Below, piece after piece: positions 41,755-53,158 of a stretch of 64,000 nucleotides of DNA. Position numbers and translations under genes: made by a program. Every line of letters begins with the position of its first letter. Positions within the stretch are counted from its first letter, which is position 1. Source of the DNA: Heliocidaris erythrogramma (Eukaryota > Echinodermata > Echinoidea > Camarodonta > Echinometridae); contig CM046857.1 of the NCBI GenBank assembly GCA_025617745.1, forward strand, positions 26,444,094 through 26,508,093. The letters run 5' to 3'. Under the pieces are notes generated by a model. That model saw only the letters and a program-made list of their open reading frames with translations, was not told the origin of the DNA and ran no database searches.

Positions 41755-43975
41755 TGTATGAAGGGTGAATAAATTTTAGGTCCTGGAATAGATCATATTT
41801 CAATGTTTAGTTCTATGTTTAATTATTTACATAATTGTTTATATCCTGGGGAAATGAGCTGTAAAGCATAACCGTCATTTCGTGAAAACACAAAAATACA
41901 AGGACTCGCGTAGCGCCGGGTCGCGTCTTTTTTTTTGGTAACCAAGCCTAGGCAGATTTCGCATTTTTTCATGAATATTCATGACGCAGGGTCGGCAAAC
42001 GGTTCCGATTGGTCTTCATGAAAGCACGGTCGCCGGTGGGGGAAAAAGTCCCTGGCCTGCACGCACGTACGCATATTATGATCGTATGTGTTCAACGTGT
42101 AGGCATAGGCGCCTAGCCTACGTTTTTGCACTGAATCTATTATCGATCTAAGTTAGATCTTAATATAAGAGTTAGAATTGCCTCCACGTATCCCTCAAAA
42201 TGCTGGCCTAATAATAGACGTGTGGTAGACCCAACTTCAAAATGGAATCGGAATGTGATGGTGTGATATCATCAAATTTGCAGTTATGTCTAGCCAAGAC
42301 TCTAACTACTCTAGATCTACTCTAACTAGGCTAGACCAATTTTGTTACAATTTTCAGTTAAGTTTAGATTAAGTGAATGTTATTTTAAGGTCAATGAGCA
42401 TGATGAGTTAGACCTAGATCTAATCAGTACTAGTAAATGATTGATGATGGGGGTAGATCTACATCTAGATGATTTAGATCTACCTACAATAACTAGTTAC
42501 GCACTTTGTTTTCATCAGCTAAAAGGTCACCAAAATAGTTTGTTTTCTTGGTACTAACGTTAGTACTACTATTGGAACGTTAGTAGTAGTCTGCTTCTTT
42601 CAGTCCTGAAGACTCTTGCAGTTCTTCTAACTCAGGGCAATGTGCGTTACAGGAGCAGGGTGCAAGTGCTAATTACAGTGTGCATGCAAGGAAATTTAAT
42701 TTCTAACGTGAACAGTAAGACTCTAACGTTGTTAGACCTAGCCTAGAGTCTGTGTCTTGATTCTGCATATTGTTGTAAAGTTCATTTGTGGAGAACATTA
42801 CGATGGGCAATTGTCAATATACGCATAGCCTAGCCTAGGCCTAGACCTATTTTCAGAGTAATGCCAGTGGCAGTGTCAATTTTGGTCGGAAAAGGAGGGT
42901 GTCCTCAAAAGAGCTAATTACTAAATTAGATCTACGCACATGCAATAAATTAATGCAAAACTTGATTTTGAAATTGACTGCTCAATCCAATTTTTTACGT
43001 GTCACATTGCATAGGTGGGGTGAATATGTTGAGAATTAAACAATACATACATGAACGTAGGCTAGGCGCCTACACGTTGAACACACACGATCGAGATATA
43101 GCGCTGCACGTAATATGCGTACGTGCGTGCCAGGGACTTTTTTTCCCCACCGACCGTGCTTTCATGAAGACCAATCGGAACCGTTTCCCGACCCTGCGTC
43201 ATGAATATTCATGAAAAAATGCGAAATCTGCCTAGGCTTGGTTACAAAAAAAAAAGACGCCGCCGGGTCGCATCAAACGTAGAGGGCGTTGCTTTATCCA
43301 CTGGGTAGAGATCGATGATTAAGCGCCGTAAAACCAAAACAACAACAGCATTATTCCGTGCGAGTTCTTTTTTTTTCAAGTTGATTTACATTCAGGAAAA
43401 AACATTCTTGGGTAAGTATCTTAAGCATAATTCCTTTATTTCGTTTTCACGTACTGATGTAACAGGGTGGGTGCAGGGAGGGGGAAGTTACCCCAGTCCC
43501 GCGCAAATTTGAGAGAAAGATAAACGGCTCGTATAGCATGCACCTTTTCTTTAGGCGGAAAGTTAGTTCGACGTCCAGACCACTTTTCAATTAGTTTGGA
43601 CGCAATATTACACTTTTGTAACAGGGGTGTGTGCAAGGACGGGGAGTTATTCCCCCTTCCGCGCGAAGCGCGATAACCTTGACGTTTTGAGAACTTTTGA
43701 GAGAAATATAACGGCTCGTAGCGCCTTTTTAGGTTTTTTCTCTCACTTTCCCCGCTTTTCGATCTCTTTTTTTTTATTAGGGGTTGAATAGGGGGAGGGG
43801 CATGCCCCTGTAGAGCCCACAAATGTAAAAATCAACCACAAATGTAAAAAATTACCACAAATGTAAAAACATTGCACCTGCAAATGTCAAAATAACCACA
43901 AATGTCATAACATGTCAACCACAAGTGTAAAAATAACCACAAATGTAATAAAAATCGCCCACAAATGTAAAAATC
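41755..43975. repeat. Tandem duplication unit 2
   Basis: Second copy of the 2.24-kb unit. Only a few substitutions and 1-base indels distinguish it from unit 1, so the duplication is recent. Confidence 0.85.
41923..43260. mobile_element. Mutator-like foldback element, copy 2
   Basis: The duplicate of 39686-41022, with the same CGCCGGGTC flank (right copy at 43261-43269). Because flanks and element are both duplicated, it arose by segmental duplication and not by a second transposition. Confidence 0.8.
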
Positions 43976-44052
43976 TGTTTATTAAATGTAAAAACATTTT
44001 GCCTACAAATGTAAACATTTCCATTTTTACCACAAATGTCATAACACGTCGA
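43816..44052. repeat. Degenerate ACCACAAATGTAAAA minisatellite, copy 2
   Basis: About 15 units with the core CACAAATGTAAAA, leading directly into the TTGGTCTAAT array. Confidence 0.75.
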
Positions 44053-44105
44053 CCGCATATTTAAAAAACCCATTGCTTGCAACTAATGCACCGATGTAAG
44101 TTATT

Positions 44106-45255
44106 ACGGTAAATTGCCACTTGGTGTAATGCCAATTGGTCTAAAAACCAAATGGTCCAACATCATTTGGTCTATTCGTCCATCACCAATTCGTCTAATC
44201 TACATTTCGTCTAATAGCCATTTGGTCTAATAATCAGTTTAATCACTTCGTCTAATCACCACTCCGTCTATAGCCAATACGTCTAAAACCTATTTGGTTT
44301 AATACCCATGTGGTCTAAACCCATTTATGGGGTGTTGCAAGAAAGTTGCAATTGATTGCAAGTTGCAACTGATCGGTACTGACCAATCAAAATCATTGTT
44401 GCAAGCGCATCTACTTGAATGGGCAGACCCTGAACCATTCAGAATGGTTTTTCTAATTTGTTGCAATTGATTGCAACTTTCTTGCAACACCCCATTAGTC
44501 TGAACATCACTTGGCCTAATAATCAGTTCGTGTAATGTTCACTTGGTCAAATCTATTTCGGCTAAAAACAATTGGTCTAATCATCATTTCGTGTAATAGC
44601 TATTTTGTCTAAACCCAGTTGGTCTAACACCCACATCGTCTAATCATCACTTCGTCTAATTACCATTTATGCTAATCATCGTTTGGTCCAATTCTCAGTT
44701 AGTCTAATAACAGTTTGGTCTAATGTTCACTTGGTCTAATATCCATGGGTCTAATACTACAGACAAACTTTAGCCTGTGATAGTTATATAGGTTTATTGC
44801 CACTTGGTCTACAGCCAGTTGGTCTATTAGCCAATTGGTCTAACATCATTCTATCTAATATCAGTTGGTCTAATAACCAATTGGTCTAATCATCATTTCG
44901 TCCATTTACCATTTGGTCTAATTTTCACTTCGTCTAATTAGCATTTGGTCTATAGTCATTTGGTCTATAGTCAATTCGTCAAATGGCCATTTGGGCTAAA
45001 ACCATTTGATCTAATAACCATTTGGTCCATTATCAATTGGTCTAATTGCCATTTCGTCTAATCAACAAATGGTCTAAACCCAGTTGGACTAATACCCATG
45101 CGGTCTACACATCATTTGGTCCATTTGTCAGTTAGTCTAACCTCAGTTGGTCTATAATCATTTAGTCAACACTCATTTAGCCTAATAACCAATTGTCATT
45201 TGGTATAATTACCATTTGGTCTAATCATCGTTTCGTCTAATGAACAACTGGGCTA
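44106..45255. repeat. Degenerate 15-16-base array (TTTGGTCTAATAACC)
   Basis: About 70 degenerate units with the core TTGGTCTAAT or TTCGTCTAAT separated by 4-7 variable bases, over 1.15 kb, interrupted by a MITE at 44328-44494. Inverted units recur at 46434-46632, 47362-47412 and 47615-47660. Direct 15-base repeats forming the outer part of long inverted repeats are described for sea urchin TU foldback elements. Confidence 0.8.
44328..44494. mobile_element. MITE with TGGGGTGTTGC ends, copy 2
   Basis: A 167-base relative of 3652-3827 with the same ends, flanked by TTA (44325-44327, 44495-44497) inside the 15-base array, where neighbouring units show the empty state. Confidence 0.8.
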
Positions 45256-46433
45256 ATTTCTTGTCTTCCCTCTACAATACTACTGTAGGTGGTTTTGACT
45301 AAACAGAAAGGCCGAAATTTACCGAAATTTTCGAAACTTTTTGCAGTAATTGTATGTTAATTTTTTTTTTGGGGGGGGGGGGAGTACAAAGGAGGAGAAA
45401 GGGGTGACCTGATGGAGCACGGCATGAATTAATTACACATGTTTAATTAATTACACGTGCTTAATTGATTATCTAGTGAATAAATTGATTAATCAATTAA
45501 TATGTTTAGTGAATTTTCAATTATTGTTTTAATGCACTTTGCTTTTGTTATATTGTTTTTATCCCTTCATTTCTTTCGCTATCTTTCGCTATATAAAAAG
45601 CTTTATCTTTCAATCATTTCTCTATCTTTCGTTATGTTATTCCTTGCTTTTATCCTTTCATGTTTCCATATTTCCTTTAGTTGTGTTATTCTTTAATTCC
45701 TTCTATCACCTCTTCCATCTTTCCATATGTTAATCTTTACATTATTTCTTTTATCATTTTTCTCTTTCTCTCTCTATGTTTTTCTATATTTATTCTTTGG
45801 TTTATCTTTCTATCATTTTGCCTATTTTGCATTATTCTTTCTTCTTATCTTTTTTCTGCTTTTCATCTCTAATTTCGTTATGTTATTCTTCTTGTTCTTT
45901 CTTGTTTTTGTTTGGGGAGCGGGGGGGGGGGGGGGGCCTTGCTTACAATCTTCTCTTCAAGCTTTCGCCATTTTTTTTTTATTCTTCTACCATTTCTCTC
46001 TTTCTCTCTCTGTCTTTCTCTATCTTTACATTAGGCCTTTGTCTTTATCCTTCCATCCTTAACTTGCAATCTTCCCTATTGCATTGTTATTCATCGATTT
46101 TTCTTCTCGTCCGTCTTTCCTTATAGTACTCTTTATATTCATGCCATTCTGTTTCTATTAATTATTATCATTAATATAGCTAGATGTACCACAATGCAGG
46201 GAAATGGAACGTTTTTGAAAGTGGGGACTGACGCCTGTCAACTACACTTTTCAAAATTTTGCAAGCGAGCGAAGCGAGCGGCCAAACATTATTACAATGT
46301 ATATATATCTTTAAAATGTGGTCTCTTTTAAAAAAAAAAATATATATATATTGTGCATAATCATTAAACAAAATTATATGAAACGTGTCTACTCAAAAAG
46401 TGAAGGGGCTGCAGTCCCATCACCCCGGCCCAA
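45256..46433. other. Pyrimidine-rich core between inverted arrays
   Basis: TTTCTATCTTTC-type low-complexity sequence (45500-46130), a G-run at 45368-45380 and another at 45919-45935, and AT-rich sequence near 46340. Open frames here are low complexity. It could be the central part of the foldback element. Confidence 0.45.
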
Positions 46434-46632
46434 ATAGACCAAATGGCTATTAGACGAATTGACTATAGACCAAATGGTAATTAGACGAAATGATAATTAG
46501 ACGAAATGGTATTTGGATTAGGCCAATCGGTAATGGATTAGGTCAATCGGTTATTGGACCAACTAACATAAGACCGAATGATGTTACATCAATTGGCTAT
46601 TAGACCAACTGGCTGTAGACCAAGTGGCAAAA
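46434..46632. repeat. Inverted arm of the 15-base array
   Basis: Units reading ATTAGACCAAATGG or TAGACGAAATGATAATT, the complement of the 44106-45255 array. Confidence 0.75.
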
Positions 46633-47515
46633 AACCCTTTATTTTTAATCAAAACAACAGCGTGCATAGTGTATAGACCCTCTACATTTGTGTTATATTT
46701 GATTATCACAATAGATTGAAACGATAACATATCAGGTTTCAGGCATTTCTCAACCATTAATATTTCATCATTAAAAAATCGCTTGAAAAAAAGTAATATC
46801 ATTAACCATATCAGACATCTGAGCAATGCAATTTTTACATTTTATTGCCCGGCTTTGCCAAGCTAACATAATTGCGGGCCGATAAATTGTGTATTACGCG
46901 GTTTCGAAAGTCAATGGGATTTTGCGTGTTAATTAGCGGGCAATAAATTTATTTTTACAATAGATTCGAGTTCGCTCTAGACGTTTGATTCTGTAATAAT
47001 AATGATATGGACTGGCTACTTTCGGGGGATACAACATTACTTGCCCTCACTAGAATCGTATTAGTTGCTGTTCTATGTAGAGATTGATGGATTATCTGAA
47101 TTTTTCTTGCCATTGAAGTTTATGATCAGCTCCTCGACCCTCGTCTCTGTAAAATGATCATAAAAGGGAAACTACTAGTAAACGACTAGTTTAATACATT
47201 TTTACATTTGCGGTTAACATGTTTTGACATTTGTGGTAAAGGGTGTTTCAATATTTTAGGGATTTTAATGGTCAGGAAAACCTCTCACACACGCATACAC
47301 GTGCACACACACATACATCTCATAATAACTTATCTTTCATGGGTACATTATGCAAGCAATGATGTTAGACCAATTGGCTATTAGACCAACTGGCTGTAGA
47401 CCAAGTGGCAAAAAAACCTTTATTTTTAATCAAAACAACAGCGTGCATAGTGTATAGACCCTCTACATTTGTGTTATATTTGATTATCACTATAGATTGA
47501 AACGATAACATATCA
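46615..47515. repeat. Local direct duplication and inverted minisatellite
   Basis: CTGGCTGTAGACCAAGTGG and the following 110 bases (46608-46735) recur at 47385-47510. Between them, 47196-47245 carries TTTTTACATTTGCGG and TTTGACATTTGTGG, the inverted form of the 41578 and 43816 minisatellite. Confidence 0.65.
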
Positions 47516-47789
47516 CGACGCTATCTCAATAATAATTCATAAAATTTCAATAAAAATTAGTTTTCAGTGTTACTTATAAAAGTCGATTCTCTTGTTTCGA
47601 CCAAAACCTCCGACAATTAGACCAAATGGTAATTGGACGAAATGATGATTATGTGTAAATATTCACATGCAACAACTGTAGTCACGAAGCTATCTCAATA
47701 ATAATTCATAAAAATTCAATATTCAGTGTTACTTATAAAAGTCGCTTCTCTTGTCGGACATGTCGGTGCTATTTTTCAGGATGGCTCAT
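47516..47789. repeat. Local direct repeat with further inverted 15-base units
   Basis: A segment with CTATCTCAATAATAATTCAT (47520 and 47689) is repeated. Between the copies lie two inverted array units (47615-47660). Confidence 0.55.
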
Positions 47790-47797
47790 GTAAGCCT

Positions 47798-47827
47798 CAG
47801 TGCCGTATATAGATATATACGGCACTG
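47798..47827. mobile_element. 30-base hAT-type palindrome with perfect 8-base TSD
   Basis: CAGTGCCGTATAT and its exact complement around AGAT, flanked on both sides by GTAAGCCT (47790-47797, 47828-47835). It has the form of two hAT termini with nothing between them. Confidence 0.75.
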
Positions 47828-48152
47828 GTAAGCCTACTGCAACAGCTCCATCTACGAAGAATGTGTGTATTTTAAAGAAGACCTGTCAGGGCCTTGGCCG
47901 ATTTTCTCGCCTCGCCGAAACATAAGATTATCTATAGTAACTTGCTTTGCTTAGAAACTAAAGCCCGGTTCACACGAGAATGTTCCTACTTCAATGGCCC
48001 TTGACTAGCGCAAATGATATTTAAAGTTATTTTTATTGATCCTGTCATACTGGGAAACACAATATCGACTAACCGAATTCCTATTTTCAACCCAGAACCA
48101 AAGGGGCTATATCTAACTCTAACCATAAACCTAACCTGGCTGCAAACCTAGC

Positions 48153-48345
48153 ATTAAAGGCCAATCCAACCTTTGTAATAAGATTTGTGTTAACGCAGAA
48201 ACAGTAGAAATGCAGGATGGTGAAAGTTTTAAAGAAATCCATAAAGGATAACAAAGTTTTGGATGTTTGAAAAATGAAATCACTAAATCTATGCGAATCT
48301 CATTATTGGCAACTTGATAAGTTGATTGTGATAATTATTGGCGGA
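48153..48345. mobile_element. Partial long inverted-repeat MITE
   Basis: AAAGGCCAATCCAACCTTTG and the following 190 bases match the left arm of 19176-19711 (GATCACTACATCTATGC-like and GGCAATTTG-like parts); the right arm is absent. Confidence 0.55.
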
Positions 48346-48414
48346 AAATACATATTAATCATTTCTGTTAGACATTGTAAAAAAAAAGAGTGGTGTAATA
48401 CATAAATTGAAGAC

Positions 48415-48795
48415 ATTATTTTAATAATGTACTCAACATTAATTCTTCCGTATCTTGCATGGGGTAATTCCCTTAAAACTCATCTTTAAAAAATACATTT
48501 TATTCAAAGGAGAGTCTTAAGAATTATTTGTAATGAGCTTTTGTATGCACACTAACCCACCTTTTTTTATAGGCATAGAAAAGTTGCAAGATATTTATAA
48601 ATTTCAACTGGGTGCTCTCATGTATGGCTTCAATTCTGGTGTCCTACCATTGGCTCTGGCCAGCATTTTAAAGGAAATAGTCAAATACATCACCATGATA
48701 CACGAGATGCTTCTGCATTTCACTTACCCCCAGTAACGACAAAGTTCATTGACTGTCATTGTACTGGACCTAGGTTCTGGAACTCGCTCTGAAGC
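48415..48795 (+). pseudogene. LINE ORF2 C-terminal fragment
   Basis: Across frameshifts it reads STLILPYLAWGNSL, IQRRVLRIICNELL, TRDASAFHLPPVTTKF and TGPRFWNSL, the usual C-terminus of CR1/RTE-class LINE proteins. Stops are present and the reverse transcriptase core is absent. Confidence 0.65.
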
Positions 48796-48799
48796 TCGC

Positions 48800-51397
48800 T
48801 CGGCTTGTAGTTTGAGCTCGTTGTTTCAGGCTCGTGTGAACCCTAGCTGCGGTTATGGATTTGTGGTTTCGTTAACTTAAAGTGTCGCTAACTTAAAGTT
48901 TCGAAACCACGAGTCCCGTATGAACGTAGCTAATGTCAAGCCAATGATTAAATACAATTACTCTGCAAACAGGCAAACTTTACCGAATAGTGGGTTTGTT
49001 TTAGATTTCTCAAGCTCTTATTTCTGATCAGCCTGTGGAATTTGCATGTGTTTTTATAATGTTGGTATATTAATAAGTATAACAGATTCATACCGATGTA
49101 TACTATTCCCACACTTTAAGAAAATATCGAAAGGGAATGTCTTCTACGGTTTCTAGTACTACAAAGTTATATTTAGCTACTTAGGCTGTATTTTATCATA
49201 TTTTTTTTCAAGAAATAAACTGCCTATATGTCTACCACTCATTTACTGTATATCCTTAACAATGATGTTTTTTTTCATAGCCATAGACAATCTCAATGCC
49301 CTTTCTAGTTTACAATAAATACATTGGAAACATTTGATAACTGATACCAAATATTTCTCGTGTCTTCGGGGCATATCAGTATAAACGCACAAGGGATAAC
49401 AAAATAACTTACAAATTCAAATCACTCAGTTAAATATTAAGTTTCTTTTATTTATCTTGCGCTATCCAGATATCCGAATGACTTTCAGTTGATTTTCCGT
49501 CACATCCACACAATTTCAAATGATATCTTTAAACATATGCTAACAAAGACAGCTATATAAAAAGGAACGAATATATTAATTTCAAACGACCCAATGTCCC
49601 TGTAGTCCGATAAAAGTCAATCCTAACGCTAACATATCGTTAAAAAAACTGCACCATAATCCTAATCATACTAACCCAATCCTTAAAGTCTTAGCCTTAT
49701 TTTTATTGAAATCCTATACCCTACCCTTTCTTTCGAACTTACCTTAATCCCAATCCATATCTTGCTCTACCCTATCCTTAAAACCATAAAACGATACGCA
49801 TGATTAATGTCACAGCAGACTCTAAAAGACTCCCGTACCCTCCCCCCCCCCCCCCCCCCCCCCCCCGACGCATTCCATGATAATTTAAATATCTTAGTTT
49901 ATTAATATCAAAATTTCGGAAAGAAATATTACTTAGTTGCATTAATTAGAAGCATGTACTGACGGATTTAGGGAGGCGCAGCTTTTCCTTTTACCCTCCC
50001 ACCTTTGAAAACCCAATCGGCAAACTTTATGTAGAAGCCCCCTCCTTTAAATTTTTCGATCCAATCATGCCAACGTCACTTGGAAAATCATATAAACTTG
50101 TTATGCTTGTCGAAGATTTGTTTTAGTAGCTTAAGACTTAAAAGATGTGGTAACTTTGTTTTTTTTTTTCTTGTCTATGTTTGTCAGATATCTTATTTGT
50201 AGTTGTGCCCTTTATCTTTCAAAAAAAAATCCAGGAACCGCCCCTGATTGGAAATTTATTGAGGTCTAGTGCTGTGAAGCCACTTGATGTCTTCCTTTTT
50301 TGTAAAGATTCACACCCTTTTTAGCTTTGGAAGCATTTTAAACCACAACAAATGGTATAATGTATGAGACTGAAACAGATACTTTAAGACAAGATCAACC
50401 CTTATCAAAACAGATGACTAAACATGTCAGGGTGCGTTTGATGAACATCATAAGCCCTTTGTAGGTAGTTCAGGAAAATGACGCAGAACAAAGTCATGCA
50501 AATACATGCATAGTAACGGAAGATATGTTTTTTATCCAAGTAAAGAAACTACCGAACTTGATCCTGTATTGTGTTCCAGATCTTGTGTACATATTAAGCT
50601 TTTTTCGACAGATAATAAGGCTTAAGTTGACGCATAATGGCGAAATCGGGTTCTTTTGATTGAAATTATTTGTAGTAAAATGGAAACGAAATATGTTTTT
50701 CTCGTTGCCATGGCTTTGTGTGTTTGTGTGTTTGTGTGTTTGCCTTTACACATACCGATGTGTTCATGACAAAAAGAACTTATCTTCTAAAGAAAAAAAT
50801 GTCGAAATGGTCATGTACCCCTTTTACCTTTTTGTGATGAAAATAATGATTTTTTTTTTGCTTGCTTATTTTGAAGTCGTCCCTCTTCCTCTTAAAGATG
50901 CTTTTACTCACAAAGAATTTCTCATATCCTTGTAATCATTTGTTGAATAGTTATTGATTTTCATTTTTGATATTCTGTAAGTGTGAGATACGTCACAAAA
51001 CAGTTAAATGTCAAATTACCGCCCCCACATAACGCATCTCTTTTTTCTCTCTTATTTTTTGCAAAAATTAAATTGAGCGTGTCCTATACATTGGTGACAG
51101 CCATTGAAAATATCGGAGCATTTGAGGCAGTATTTCGAATATAGATTTTGTCAGAGGCTACATGTCGCACCCCGCTCTCTCTCTCAGACACACACATACT
51201 CTCTCTCTCTCTCTCTTTCTCTCTAGAATTTATTTCATTTTCATTAATTGAATCAGACTTATGATTAAGTTTTTACTCTTTAGAATGGGGGGGGGGGGTG
51301 CCCTCATGATTCATTAAAAATATTTTATTGTATACAATATTTCGGGTTGATTGGTTCGTGATAATGGCATACCTGCAAACGGATTACAGAATAGTCA

Positions 51398-51433
<36 letters not shown>

Positions 51434-52800
51434 TGGAATATCTCCTTTTTGAATGAGAAAGGAAAGAATGTTGCTTCAATGGACGCTATGATAATGGTAG
51501 GATCCACCCTTATTATCCAATAAATTTCAAAAAACATAACTGTTTGAATAAAAGAACTCTTCTGAATTGATGTGTGAGTTAATGGTTGCGGCATACTGGA
51601 ATAGATGAGCGGTGTAGATCGAGATAGAGCGGGAAGGGAAAGGAAGGTGAAGAAGGTGACAGCATCAGAAAGGAAAGGAAAATAATTCAATAATTGAACT
51701 ATGATTAAAATATGAAGTACGTGATAAGATGGAAGAGAATCACAGAAAGAAAGGAGAGAAAGAAAAAGATAGATGGAAACGATAATGGGGTAGAGGGATG
51801 GTATGAAGGAGTAGATGGCGATGCATTTTAAATCTGATTTCATTGCCACAGTTTCCTGTACATATTTCCCCATATACCAAACAACACTTAATGTTACTTT
51901 CCTTAATGATCTATTTGGTCTGAATCGCAATGATGCATTTTTGTAGTTTGAAGAGTGTGAAGATATAAAGTCACTATTATATTTTCGGAAATAATACAGC
52001 CAAACAGTTAAACAAGAAGGACACGATAAGCTGAAGTACATGTATAATGAATTTTAATGGTTCGCTATATGTTATGTATTTTTTTTTTCTTAAAGGGAAA
52101 TTAACCTCAGCGTATGAATTAGCTTATTTTGAATGGTGTAGTATATGCCTCTTATTTGATACATGCAATTTCATGTAAAAACACAGGATATAGATATAAA
52201 TCACTATTTTCCAGCCAAGTTATCGTCTGCTAGCAATAATAAGGGGGCTGCCATTACTTTATGTGTACACGAACATATTTTTCATCCCAAGTAAAATTTC
52301 CTTCATCGTTAACTTGTAATTGATTTTTAGAGGACAAATATATATTAGATAAAGTCACATATTCTGAAATGTAAGTTTAGTTTTATATATTTTTTAAAAG
52401 GTCTTAATTTGTTCATAAAAAATATACTTCATAAAAAATATACGTCAAGGACGGAGAATTGACGTCAAGGACGGAGACAATCGTAACAATACCAAAACAA
52501 AGCGAGGAATCTGCTTTACAGGATGGCTATTAGAACTCATGGGTCGTCAATTATCTAGGCCCATGGCCAATAACAATCGTAATACAATCAGAACAAAGCG
52601 ACGTATCTGTTGTAAAGGTAGGCTATTATCAATGCATATGGTACCTAATGATCCGTGTCATGCACAAAATGGCAGCCTCCATGGAAAGACGTAGCAGACA
52701 ATAGGTGCATCTAGAATATCACGTGGGGTTAATTGTCCTTTAAACTAATGGGTCACTCCCTACGCTCGATGGAAAGAGAGGGGCTATATGTGAGATTGTA
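48800..52800. other. Unassigned sequence
   Basis: No gene supported. It contains a C-run (49843-49866), GTGTTT repeats (50717-50745), CT tracts (51175-51225, 51396-51435) and a G-run (51288-51297). Frames through the CT/GA tracts are low complexity. Confidence 0.4.
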
Positions 52801-53065
52801 CCTATGAACACGATGACAAAGAGAGCGGACAAAATATACAGCTCCTCATTGTACCCTCCACAATTGATCTGGTAAACAAAAGAACATCCCTTCATTACTA
52901 TTATGTAAAATAAGCAGAACAGGTGAATATGCATGTGACACCTGTTCTACATATTTTTACAGAATGGCAATGAAGGGATGTTCTTTTGTCTACCAGGGCA
53001 ATTGTGGAAGGTTCAATGAGGAGCTGTATATTTTGTCCGCTTCTTTGTTCCCCATGTTCTTAGTG
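52801..53065. mobile_element. Palindromic element P, copy 3
   Basis: The most complete copy. Arms 52801-52930 and 52940-53065 are complementary with few mismatches, with GAACAGGTG and CACCTGTTC facing at the centre. It is followed 21 bases later by a tRNA-like sequence, similar to the arrangement at 1-370. Confidence 0.8.
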
Positions 53066-53086
53066 TGTTACTTTGCTTCGACGGGA

Positions 53087-53158
53087 GCCCGGATAGCTCA
53101 GTTGGTAGAGCACTGGTCATGTAATCCAGGGTCCCGGGTTCGAATCCCGGTCGGGGCA
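53087..53158 (+). tRNA. tRNA-like sequence, probably tRNA-Thr(UGU)-derived pseudogene
   Basis: Seventy-two bases fold as a cloverleaf: acceptor GCCCGGA with TCGGGGC (one mismatch), D stem GCTC/GAGC, anticodon stem CTGGT/TCCAG (one mismatch) with loop CATGTAA, a perfect T stem CCGGG/CCCGG with TTCGAAT, and discriminator A. The anticodon reads TGT (Thr), but U33 is replaced by A. These defects favour a pseudogene or SINE head over a working tRNA. No T-run terminator follows immediately. Confidence 0.5.

Noticed and set aside
45502-46126. Overlapping hydrophobic open frames resembling membrane proteins
   Set aside because: They are translations of TTTCTATCTTTC low-complexity sequence in several frames at once.
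50660-50935. 91-codon open frame with hydrophobic segments
   Set aside because: Driven by a GTGTTT repeat, isolated, without splice or promoter support.
51325-52041. A 238-codon minus-strand open frame
   Set aside because: It includes a CT/GA tract encoding ERERER and has no recognisable domain or splice context; treated as chance.
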